8,061 nt of DNA from an uncultured Lachnospiraceae bacterium. Its GTDB lineage: Bacteria > Bacillota > Clostridia > Lachnospirales > Lachnospiraceae. Numbering within the stretch: the first letter of the stretch is position 1; every line of letters begins with the position of its first letter. The position numbers and the translations under genes were made by a program. The notes beneath the pieces were generated by a model. It worked only from the letters and a program-made list of their open reading frames with translations. It searched no databases and was not told the DNA's origin. The DNA lies in NCBI GenBank assembly GCA_937877165.1, contig CALEFO010000083.1, positions 1 through 8,061 on the forward strand, written 5' to 3'. Of the stretch, positions 1-6,022 are shown piece by piece.

Positions 1-282
1 GATGAATTTGATAAGGACCGGAAGCTCACCGTTTCTTACTGCCTCCGGCATGCTCTTGGCAGGGTGCGTGCCGAGCATTTCCGGGTGCTTCTGCAACAGC
101 TCGTGGAGCGTCATCTCCGGGTGTCTTGCAAGGCGCGACGGACCGTCCGGGTGCGTGGAGCACTCCCAGGTCTCCGCAAGGGGCGAGAGTGGAAGATCCT
201 TGGAAAAATCATCCCGGAGTCTCCTTCCGCCCCAGATGTAGTCCTTTCCCGCAGGAAGCAGCCGGATCGGGCCTCGAAGCAT
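1..282 (-). CDS. manA: Mannose-6-phosphate isomerase, class I (N-terminal part, cut by window edge)
   Basis: Partial gene: the first 94 codons are visible and the reading frame is still open at base 1. ManA interconverts fructose-6-phosphate and mannose-6-phosphate in the cytoplasm, the entry point to GDP-mannose. Family marks read by hand are KDYIWGGRRL near residues 13-22, the AETWECSTHPDGPS block near 36-49 (the Glu-x-Trp-x-x-Ser-x-His-Pro-x-Gly signature of Bacillus-type ManA), a TLHELL segment and LPVLIKFI at the edge, where the family has the Pro-Leu-Leu-x-Lys strand before the metal site. The zinc ligands lie outside the window. The ATG at 282 puts WGG at residues 17-19, as I recall for the B. 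subtilis protein, but it has no good ribosome binding site. An in-frame GTG at 315 lies 13 nt after AAAGGA and would add 11 residues. It is the last visible gene of the gmd-fcl-manC operon, about 60 nt after manC. Confidence 0.88.
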   Translation of the reverse strand, partial: MLRGPIRLLPAGKDYIWGGRRLRDDFSKDLPLSPLAETWECSTHPDGPSRLARHPEMTLHELLQKHPEMLGTHPAKSMPEAVRNGELPVLIKFI

Positions 283-344
283 CTGCGATTCTGTTGTTCT
301 GTTTGCTCCTGACACTGCCGGTTCCCGGTCCTTTCTTCCTGTAT

Positions 345-1661
345 TCAAATTTCAAGTTCGAATTTCTGCTTGTCGTGCACGCTGATTTCCTTGCCGATCT
401 GCACCTCGATCAGCTTCAGCTCCGTATCGGCCACGATGGTATGGCGGCAGCCGGCCTGCATGGTGATGACATCGCCCGGCTTTACCTTCTGCTCCATGCC
501 GTCTACAATCGTGCGGCCCTCACCGGCAATCACGTTCCAGATCTCGTCTCTGTGCGCATGGCTGTGATAGTTCATCTGATGGCCCTCCTTGAGCGTCACC
601 AGAATCGTCATGCTCTCCTTCTCCACATCAAGGACCTGGAAGGAGCCCCAGGACTTCTCCGCGAACATAACCTGCTGGTCCATCGCATCCACAAAGGGCT
701 TGATATAGCTGGACTGCTCCTTGTCGGACACAAGGATTCCCTCCGGCGAAGCCGCAATGACGACATTTTTCAGCCCCATCGCAAGAACCGGTACATTCAG
801 CTCATTGACCACGTCAACATTCTCGCAGGTGTCGTTCAGCGTTCCCTGTCCGATCACCGGCTCCTCCATGGCCTCGGTCAGCGTGTTCCATGTTCCCATG
901 TCCTTCCACGCTCCGCCAAAGCGCATGACCTGAATGTGCGGCTCATGCTCCGCCACAGCATAATCGAAGGAAATCTTCTGCACGGTGTCATACCGGGCAA
1001 AAAGATCCTCGTAATCCGTAAAATCCATCCGCTCGTGCGCCTTCTTCAGAACGTAGCCAATCTTGTAGGCAAATACCCCCGCATTCCAGAGGGCTCCCTC
1101 TGCGATGTACTTCTTCGCAGTCTCCGCGTCCGGCTTTTCCTTAAAGGTTTCCACCGGGCTTACCGCGTCCTTGTTCACCGGGATGACATAGCCATACTTC
1201 TCCGAAGGATAGGTCGGCTCAATGCCCATAACCGTGAGATTGTACGCGTCATTTTCCGCAAGCTCTGAAAGCTTCCTAAGCGCCTCGAAATAGTCCTTAC
1301 CCACATAGGGGTCCACCGGGCACACCACCACAGGCTCATCCTCGGACACCTTCTGTACGTCATGAAGATAGGCCGTTGCCAGGGCAATTGCGGGGAACGT
1401 ATCGCGCCTGCAGGGCTCCAGAGAAATCCCAATGCCCTCCCCCAGCTGATTCTTCAGCTGAGATACCTGGGAGCGGCTGGTCGCAACGGTCACCGTCGCA
1501 TCCGAATCCACCTTGCGGATCTGCCGGTACATCCGCTGCGCCATGGACTCGTATTCCCCGTTCTCCGTGGGAAAAATTTTGATAAATTGCTTCGACCGGA
1601 TGTCATTGGAAAGCGGCCAGAGGCGCTTTCCGGATCCGCCGGACAGTAAAATAATATGCAT
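345..1661 (-). CDS. manC: Mannose-1-phosphate guanylyltransferase with C-terminal cupin domain
   Basis: 438 aa, cytoplasmic. It transfers GMP from GTP to mannose-1-phosphate to give GDP-mannose, the substrate of the Gmd encoded upstream. The nucleotidyltransferase domain (about 1-285) has the GGSGKRLWPLS loop at 8-18, CPVDPYV near 114-120, the FKEKP sugar-binding motif at 173-177 and WKDMGTW at 252-258. The C-terminal cupin (about 335-425) begins at EKSWGSFQVLD and has metal-type histidines 366, 368 and 370 plus His407. In bifunctional ManC/AlgA proteins this cupin is the type II phosphomannose isomerase. A separate class I manA follows, so the cupin's isomerase role may be redundant or lost. 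The protein is slightly shorter than the usual 460-480 aa. The ATG at 1661 is preceded by AAAGG seven bases away, and that site overlaps the fcl stop codon; the gap to fcl is 4 nt, which suggests translational coupling. Confidence 0.95.
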   Translation of the reverse strand: MHIILLSGGSGKRLWPLSNDIRSKQFIKIFPTENGEYESMAQRMYRQIRKVDSDATVTVATSRSQVSQLKNQLGEGIGISLEPCRRDTFPAIALATAYLHDVQKVSEDEPVVVCPVDPYVGKDYFEALRKLSELAENDAYNLTVMGIEPTYPSEKYGYVIPVNKDAVSPVETFKEKPDAETAKKYIAEGALWNAGVFAYKIGYVLKKAHERMDFTDYEDLFARYDTVQKISFDYAVAEHEPHIQVMRFGGAWKDMGTWNTLTEAMEEPVIGQGTLNDTCENVDVVNELNVPVLAMGLKNVVIAASPEGILVSDKEQSSYIKPFVDAMDQQVMFAEKSWGSFQVLDVEKESMTILVTLKEGHQMNYHSHAHRDEIWNVIAGEGRTIVDGMEQKVKPGDVITMQAGCRHTIVADTELKLIEVQIGKEISVHDKQKFELEI

Positions 1662-1665
1662 AGTG

Positions 1666-2610
1666 TCACCTTTCCGCGCGCATCGGGTTGTGCAGGAAAT
1701 CCTCGTAGGTCAGGCGGATGCCCTCATCCAGTGAGGTCTTCGCTTCCCATCCCATTGCCTTTGTCTTGGAAACATCAAGAAGCTTTCTCGGTGTTCCGTT
1801 CGGCTTCGAGGGATCCCAGCGGATCTCTCCGGTGTAGCCGATGATCTTCGCGACCTTCTCGGTCAGCTCCTTAATGGTCAGCTCCTTGCCGGTTCCCGCA
1901 TTCACGGTCTCATTGCCGGAATAGTGGTTCATCAGGAACACGCAAAGGTTTGCAAGATCATCCACATACAGGAATTCGCGAAGCGGCGATCCGTCACCCC
2001 AGCAGGTGACATAGGGAAGGTTCTGCTCCTTTGCCTCATGGAACCGGCGGATCAGGGCGGGCAGCACGTGGCTGTGCGTCGGATGATAGTTGTCATTCGG
2101 TCCATAGAGGTTCGTCGGCATCACGGAAATATAGTCGGTTCCGTACTGGCGGTTTAAGAATTCGCAGTACTTCAGTCCGGAAATCTTGGCAAGCGCATAC
2201 GCCTCATTGGTCTTTTCCAGCGGTCCAGACAGAAGGCAGTCCTCCTTCATCGGCTGCGGTGCCATGCGGGGATAAATGCAGGAGCTTCCAAGGAATTCCA
2301 GCTTCTTGCATCCGTTCTTCCATGCGCTGTGCACGGCGTTCATCTCCAGAATCATGTTGTCATACATGAAATCCGCCAGTGCCTCCTCGTTGGCCACGAT
2401 GCCGCCGACCTTGGCCGCCGCCAGGAATACGTATTCCGGCTTCTCCTTGGCAAAAAACTCCTCAACCTCGTCCTGTCTCGTCAGATCCAATTCCTTATGG
2501 GTGCGGGTAATAATGTTCGTATAGCCCTGACGCTCCAGTTCTCTCTTGATTGCAGAGCCGACCATTCCGCGGTGGCCTGCGACATAAATCTTTGCATCCT
2601 TCTCCATCAT
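1666..2610 (-). CDS. fcl: GDP-L-fucose synthase (GDP-4-keto-6-deoxymannose 3,5-epimerase-4-reductase)
   Basis: 314 aa extended short-chain dehydrogenase/reductase. It epimerises GDP-4-keto-6-deoxy-D-mannose at C3 and C5 and reduces it with NADPH to GDP-L-fucose. The Rossmann loop is GHRGMVGSA at 12-20. Aligned by eye with the E. coli enzyme, the catalytic residues are all present: Ser109, Tyr138 and Lys142 as the SDR triad, and Cys111 and His181 as the epimerase acid/base pair (in SSCIYP and SHVLPAL). The start at 2610 is chosen because AAGGAG (2618-2623) lies 7 nt upstream and the protein then begins just before the first beta strand. A longer in-frame start at 2757 exists, but its extra 49 residues have no family character and would cross the inverted-repeat spacer. 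It lies between gmd, with a 214-nt gap, and manC, 4 nt away. Confidence 0.96.
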   Translation of the reverse strand: MMEKDAKIYVAGHRGMVGSAIKRELERQGYTNIITRTHKELDLTRQDEVEEFFAKEKPEYVFLAAAKVGGIVANEEALADFMYDNMILEMNAVHSAWKNGCKKLEFLGSSCIYPRMAPQPMKEDCLLSGPLEKTNEAYALAKISGLKYCEFLNRQYGTDYISVMPTNLYGPNDNYHPTHSHVLPALIRRFHEAKEQNLPYVTCWGDGSPLREFLYVDDLANLCVFLMNHYSGNETVNAGTGKELTIKELTEKVAKIIGYTGEIRWDPSKPNGTPRKLLDVSKTKAMGWEAKTSLDEGIRLTYEDFLHNPMRAER

Positions 2611-2664
2611 TGTTTTGCTCCTTACTCTCCGGGTGCTTTCTGCCGGAGATTCACTGACTCTTTC

Positions 2665-2786
2665 AATGGCGGGCCTGGCAGATTGTATCCGCTGCGGGCC
2701 TTTAATAAACAGACCTACATGCCATGAACCAGTCAGCGTGTCCCGTATTGGACACATCCTGTCTTTTTATGGTCAGGCCCGCCATT
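2665..2786 (-). repeat. Perfect 13-bp inverted repeat with nested hairpin in the gmd-fcl spacer
   Basis: The arms AATGGCGGGCCTG (2665-2677) and CAGGCCCGCCATT (2774-2786) are exact reverse complements enclosing 96 nt. Inside, GTGTCC (2738-2743) and GGACAC (2750-2755) form a 6-bp stem with a 6-nt loop. A further copy of GCGGGCCT at 2694-2701 repeats the core of the 2669-2676 arm, so in the minus-strand transcript the first arm could pair with either of two downstream arms. No target-site duplication is seen around the outer repeat, which argues against a simple miniature transposon. It could be a leader or attenuator controlling fcl-manC-manA, an mRNA processing site, or a decayed element. No known riboswitch is recognised. 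Confidence 0.6.
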
Positions 2787-2824
2787 TATGAACAAACAGA
2801 TGTATCACAATCAGGCCGATCAGC

Positions 2825-3892
2825 TTACTTTCCGACCTTGGCGCGGATCTCGTCCTCGGCGCGCTCCACAGCAACCTTCTGCATATCGTGCTCCACCATG
2901 ATCCTGACCAGCTCCTCAAACGGGGTCTTGGTCGGATTCCAGCCAAGGTGCGTTCTCGCCTTGGTCGGATCGCCCCAGAGGTTGACGACATCCGTCGGGC
3001 GGTAGAAGTCCGGAGACACCTCAACCAGGACCCTTCCGGTTGCCTTGTCAATGCCCTTCTCTTCCATGCCTTCGCCCTGCCATTCCAGCTCAATGCCCGC
3101 GTCATGGAACGCAAGCTGTGCGAACTCGCGGACAGAGTGCTGCTCGCCGGTTGCGATCACGAAATCCTCCGGCTCCTTGTTCTGCAGAATCAGCCACATG
3201 CACTCCACATAGTCCTTGGCATAGCCCCAGTCACGAAGCGAAGAGAGGTTTCCGAGGTAAAGCTTGTCCTGCACGCCCTGTGCAATTCTGGCAGCTGCCA
3301 GCGTAATTTTTCTCGTAACAAAGGTTTCGCCGCGGCGCTCCGACTCGTGGTTGAACAGGATTCCCGAGCAGGCAAACATTCCATACGCCTCACGGTATTC
3401 CTTCACAATCCAGTAGCCGTACTGCTTCGCAACCGCATAGGGGCTGTACGGATGGAACGGTGTGGTCTCCCGCTGCGGAACCTCTTCCACCTTGCCGAAA
3501 AGCTCCGATGTAGAAGCCTGGTAAATCCGGCAGGTGTCCTTGAGGCCGCACAGGCGGACCGCCTCCAGAACACGCAGAACGCCGACGGCATCCACATCCG
3601 CGGTAAACTCGGGAACGTCGAAGGAAACCTGCACATGAGACTGCGCCGCCAGGTTGTAGATTTCATCCGGGCGGACCTTGCTGATGACCTGCATCATACT
3701 CATGGAATCACCGAGATCCCCGTAATGCAGATGAAAATGCGGATTGCCTTCCAGATGTGCGATTCTCTCCCGGAAATCCACCGAAGAGCGGCGGATTACG
3801 CCGTGTACCTCATACCCCTTCTCCAGAAGGAACTCCGAAAGGTAGGAGCCGTCCTGTCCGGTAACACCGGTGATCAGAGCTGTCTTTGCCAT
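2825..3892 (-). CDS. gmd: GDP-mannose 4,6-dehydratase
   Basis: 355 aa, the usual length. It converts GDP-D-mannose to GDP-4-keto-6-deoxy-D-mannose, the first committed step to GDP-L-fucose (also to GDP-rhamnose or perosamine, but the fcl next door points to fucose). It is an extended SDR fold: the NADP-binding loop GVTGQDGSYLSEFLLEKGY is at 9-27, followed by VHGVIRRSS, where the arginines contact the cofactor phosphate. Catalytic residues are visible as Thr128 and Glu130 in QASTSELFG and Tyr152/Lys156 in YSPYAVAK, matching Thr132, Glu134, Tyr156 and Lys160 of the E. coli enzyme by a constant offset. The NHESERRGETFVTRKI block is also typical. The ATG at 3892 has AAGGAG (3899-3904) six bases upstream. 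It is the first gene of the operon, divergent from the AraC regulator. Confidence 0.97.
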   Translation of the reverse strand: MAKTALITGVTGQDGSYLSEFLLEKGYEVHGVIRRSSVDFRERIAHLEGNPHFHLHYGDLGDSMSMMQVISKVRPDEIYNLAAQSHVQVSFDVPEFTADVDAVGVLRVLEAVRLCGLKDTCRIYQASTSELFGKVEEVPQRETTPFHPYSPYAVAKQYGYWIVKEYREAYGMFACSGILFNHESERRGETFVTRKITLAAARIAQGVQDKLYLGNLSSLRDWGYAKDYVECMWLILQNKEPEDFVIATGEQHSVREFAQLAFHDAGIELEWQGEGMEEKGIDKATGRVLVEVSPDFYRPTDVVNLWGDPTKARTHLGWNPTKTPFEELVRIMVEHDMQKVAVERAEDEIRAKVGK

Positions 3893-3937
3893 ATTTTTCT
3901 CCTTTTATGGAAATCATAATCTTTTGTATGTACGATC

Positions 3938-3967
3938 TTGACATCTCCTGTAAGATATCAACATACT
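3938..3967 (+). promoter_or_regulatory. Candidate promoter for the AraC-family gene, overlapping the gmd promoter
   Basis: A perfect TTGACA (3938-3943) is followed after 18 nt by CATACT (3962-3967), a 4/6 match to the -10 consensus. Transcription would start near 3974, about 90 nt before the regulator's ATG. The -10 shares bases with the candidate gmd -10 on the other strand, so the two promoters could be mutually exclusive. Confidence 0.4.
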
Positions 3968-3996
3968 AATCATAGCAGATATTTTCAAGGTTTCTA
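3960..3996 (-). promoter_or_regulatory. Candidate sigma-70/sigma-A promoter for the gmd operon
   Basis: On the minus strand TTGAAA (3988-3983) is followed after 17 nt by TATGTT (3965-3960). An alternative pairing is TAGAAA (3996-3991), 16 nt, then TATGAT (3974-3969). Either gives a leader of about 60-70 nt before the gmd ATG. This is a consensus match by eye only. Confidence 0.5.
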
Positions 3997-4024
3997 CGCA
4001 CGATGCTGGCTTGTATTAGCACAA

Positions 4025-4034
4025 TCCTGCAGGA
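4025..4034. repeat. 10-bp perfect palindrome in the AraC leader
   Basis: TCCTGCAGGA reads the same on both strands and lies 29 bp before the AraC-family start codon. It could be an operator half or chance. AraC proteins more often bind direct repeats, and no convincing pair of direct repeats was found nearby. Confidence 0.3.
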
Positions 4035-4063
4035 ATCCAGGCTGGTAAGGGGGATACTGTCTC

Positions 4064-4963
4064 ATGTCACAGACCGCAGAATTTCACGGTGACCTCGTCA
4101 CCTCACAGCGCAACATCTACACTCCCTCGACGTTTGCACGGGAATCACTTCTCCATCTGCAGGAGGCGGGATCCCTGCGCGCGGCAAAGCCTCACACCAG
4201 CAGTCGGAGCGGGCTTTCCTCATATCTGTTCTTCCTCGTTGTCTCCGGGAGCGGAAGTCTTCAGGTATCCGGACAAAGTTATCTTCTTCGCGAGGGTGAC
4301 TGCGTTTTTCTCGACTGCACGAATCCTTACTCCCACACCACCTCCCGAAATCTCTGGGAGCTGAAGTGGGTGCATTTTGACGGAAAGCTCATGCCCGGCA
4401 TCTATCGGAAATTTCTGGAGCGAAGCGCAGGCCCTGTGTTTCATCCCGCATCCTCCGCCGGCATGGAGCATTTTGCAACGCTTCTGGACGAAATTTACCA
4501 TCTCTCGCTCTCCGACTGCTACACGCGCGACATGAAGCTTAATGAGGCGCTCTCCTCTCTCCTTTCCCGGATCATGGAGGAAGCCTGGAATCCGGAGGGC
4601 CGGCAGCTTCGCGAGAATAAGGCAGTCTCTTCCGGTGCCGCCGCGCTGGAAAGCTCCATCGCCGACGTCCGGCTCTACCTCGATGAACACTACGCCGAGG
4701 CCCTTTCGCTGGATCTTCTTTCGGAAAAGTTTCACTTCAATAAATATTATCTGATGCGCCGTTTCCGCCAGCAGTACGGCACCACCATCGGCTCCTATCT
4801 CATCCACGCCCGCATCGGCGCAGCCAAAAAGCTCCTGCGTTTCTCCGATGTTACTCTGGAGGAGGCAGGAGCCCGCGTCGGCATCCGCGATGCCAATTAT
4901 TTTTCCCGAATTTTCAAAAAGGTGGAGGGAATCACGCCCAGCCAGTACCGGAGGCTGTGGTGA
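4064..4963 (+). CDS. AraC-family transcriptional regulator with N-terminal cupin
   Basis: 299 aa, typical for the family. The N-terminal half (about 50-115) has the AraC-type cupin pattern: GSGSLQVSGQSYLLREGDCV, then CTNPYSHTT and WELKWVHFDG, expected to bind a sugar or related effector. The C-terminal 100 residues form the double helix-turn-helix DNA-binding domain. The first helix-turn-helix spans LSLDLLSEKFHFNKYYLMRRF and the second ends in the signature ANYFSRIFKKVEGITPSQYRR, reaching the C-terminus. The ATG at 4064 follows AAGGGGG at about 10 nt, a slightly long spacing. The gene is divergent from the GDP-fucose operon across 171 nt, so it may regulate that operon, itself, or an unseen carbohydrate locus; the effector cannot be read from sequence. 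A 267-codon antisense frame across it is a shadow. Confidence 0.93.
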   Translation: MSQTAEFHGDLVTSQRNIYTPSTFARESLLHLQEAGSLRAAKPHTSSRSGLSSYLFFLVVSGSGSLQVSGQSYLLREGDCVFLDCTNPYSHTTSRNLWELKWVHFDGKLMPGIYRKFLERSAGPVFHPASSAGMEHFATLLDEIYHLSLSDCYTRDMKLNEALSSLLSRIMEEAWNPEGRQLRENKAVSSGAAALESSIADVRLYLDEHYAEALSLDLLSEKFHFNKYYLMRRFRQQYGTTIGSYLIHARIGAAKKLLRFSDVTLEEAGARVGIRDANYFSRIFKKVEGITPSQYRRLW

Positions 4964-5054
4964 TGTAACAAATTTTCCCCGATTTGCATTGATATTCCGA
5001 CGGATTGAAGCGTCCGATTTCAATCACAGAGTGCCGTTTCTTTCCAAAATGTCC

Positions 5055-5084
5055 AAAAACACCCGGCATGATTTTTCTGCCGGG
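5055..5084 (-). terminator. Rho-independent terminator of the toxin-antitoxin operon
   Basis: On the minus strand CCCGGCA (5084-5078), a 9-nt loop and TGCCGGG (5068-5062) form a perfect 7-bp GC-rich stem, followed by TGTTTTT. It begins about 10 nt after the toxin stop codon. In the plus direction no T-run follows, so it is a poor terminator for the convergent AraC gene. Confidence 0.8.
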
Positions 5085-5093
5085 CGAATTCAT

Positions 5094-5432
5094 TTACACC
5101 TTTATTCTCATATATCTCAGAACCGCCTGAATCCCGATGATATCTGTTGCTGCAAGCCTTCCGTATTTCTTCCCTGTAAATCTTTCCTTCGAAAGTTGCA
5201 GCAGCTTGCTGCATTGAATAACGGTCGGCTTCAAGAGACCCGCTTCTGCCCATTTCATCACTTCGTATTCGCCTTCAAGTTTTTTATACCGAGGAGCATG
5301 TGATGTCATCTTCAGTGACAATACCAAACAGACCTGATCTGATAAGACAAGAACAGGTCGTTTCTTACTGCCCTCTGTTTCTTCAAACGGAACATCGGCT
5401 TCCAATATATCCCACTGCTGAAAATTATCCAT
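5094..5432 (-). CDS. MazF/PemK-like toxin (predicted endoribonuclease)
   Basis: 112 aa, a normal length for MazF/PemK toxins, which cleave single-stranded mRNA at short sequence motifs. The N-terminus has WDILEADVPFEE, then GSKKRPVLVLS with Arg25 in the position of the catalytic arginine. LKMTSHAPR carries Thr43 and Ser44, where MazF has its catalytic threonine. AEAGLLKPTVIQCSKLLQL and the GRLAATD block match the later strands and C-terminal helix of the family. The start at 5432 is chosen because the ATG overlaps the antitoxin stop by 8 nt (ATGGATAA), and the protein then begins a few residues before the first strand; an ATG at 5474 would add 14 residues without family character. The usual MazE partner is replaced by a Panacea protein. 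GC is lower than in the flanking core genes. The RNA target is unknown. Confidence 0.82.
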   Translation of the reverse strand: MDNFQQWDILEADVPFEETEGSKKRPVLVLSDQVCLVLSLKMTSHAPRYKKLEGEYEVMKWAEAGLLKPTVIQCSKLLQLSKERFTGKKYGRLAATDIIGIQAVLRYMRIKV

Positions 5433-5973
5433 AAACAGAATCCTCCGGTGAATCCCACTCCAGAGGAACCGCACTTACCGTAGGCATATTGAGCTCGTCC
5501 GCATGAAAGCGTTCAAATGTTCCTTTTCGCTTTTTAAAATACTCAGCAATATCCTTCTGGTTTATCTCCTTGTTTTTTCCCTCTTCAAAAACACGGCTCC
5601 ATGGCGTTCCCGGCTCGTGCGTCTTATTCATAAGTGCAACACCCGTATACTGTCCATAGTTCGTATAGACATCAATGAGCAGATTCAACTCATCCGTTGA
5701 AAGTATTGATTCATCAAACGAGTTTTCCGGATCCTCTATGGAACGTCTTCCGCAAACTTTATATGCCCGATAAACTTCCGGGATTACCGGTCCGTACTCC
5801 CACGCCTCTATTTTGTCTTCAAACAGCGGCCTGTCAAATAATGCAAGGCTCCATCCCTGCGCATAATATAAGATCTTATTTAATTTCAGATTGTCGATAG
5901 AATCTCCAGGAATCGTTTCAACGAGCTGTACATAAAAATTTGCAATTTCCATTGCACTGAATTTTGCTTTCAT
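5425..5973 (-). CDS. Panacea-domain (DUF4065) antitoxin with MazE-like C-terminal tail
   Basis: 182 aa. The core (about 28-145) shows the Panacea/DUF4065 pattern: LKLNKILYYAQGWSLAL, then LFEDKIEAWEYGPVIPEVYRAYK, HEPGTPWSRVF and an end with I-x-Y-F-K-K. This domain is shared by SocA/GepA-type proteins and is known as an antitoxin module that pairs with many unrelated toxins. Here the partner is a MazF/PemK-like ORF starting inside its last codons. After the core, residues 151-182 form an extension ending in LEWDSPEDSVY. By memory this resembles the E. coli MazE tail (IDWGEPKDKEVW), which lies along the MazF dimer and blocks the active site. The ATG at 5973 has AAGGGAGGA (5981-5989) with 8-nt spacing, a strong site that favours antitoxin over toxin synthesis. 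No classical DNA-binding domain is obvious, so autoregulation is uncertain. Confidence 0.85.
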   Translation of the reverse strand: MKAKFSAMEIANFYVQLVETIPGDSIDNLKLNKILYYAQGWSLALFDRPLFEDKIEAWEYGPVIPEVYRAYKVCGRRSIEDPENSFDESILSTDELNLLIDVYTNYGQYTGVALMNKTHEPGTPWSRVFEEGKNKEINQKDIAEYFKKRKGTFERFHADELNMPTVSAVPLEWDSPEDSVYG

Positions 5974-6001
5974 AAGCTCATCCTCCCTTCGTTGTTATTT
6001 T

Positions 6002-6007
6002 ATCATA
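6002..6007 (-). promoter_or_regulatory. Candidate -10 element of the toxin-antitoxin promoter
   Basis: TATGAT on the minus strand, about 29 nt upstream of the antitoxin ATG, would give a short leader of roughly 22 nt containing the strong ribosome binding site. The -35 position (TGTTCT at 6030-6025 with a 17-nt spacer) is weak and falls in the end of the ade pseudogene, so the promoter assignment is tentative. Confidence 0.35.
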
Positions 6008-6022
6008 ATTTCATGGTCTTCT

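Noticed and set aside
126..1268. Long plus-strand frame of 380 codons opposite manC
   Set aside because: It lies antisense to a well-supported manC (and partly manA), has no recognisable motifs and an unusual His/Arg/Leu-rich composition typical of shadow frames in GC-rich genes.
2611..2757. N-terminal extension of fcl to an ATG at 2757
   Set aside because: The extra 49 residues lack family similarity and cross the inverted-repeat spacer; the ATG at 2610 has a good ribosome binding site and fits the family length.
2888..3919. Plus-strand frame of 343 codons opposite gmd
   Set aside because: It is antisense to a textbook gmd with all catalytic residues; no family features of its own.
4220..5023. 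Minus-strand frame of 267 codons opposite the AraC gene
   Set aside because: It is a shadow of the AraC-family gene, whose cupin and helix-turn-helix motifs are clear on the plus strand.
5003..5025. GATTGAA/TTCAATC stem-loop after the AraC gene as its terminator
   Set aside because: The stem is AT-rich with a 9-nt loop and has no following T-run; too weak to call.
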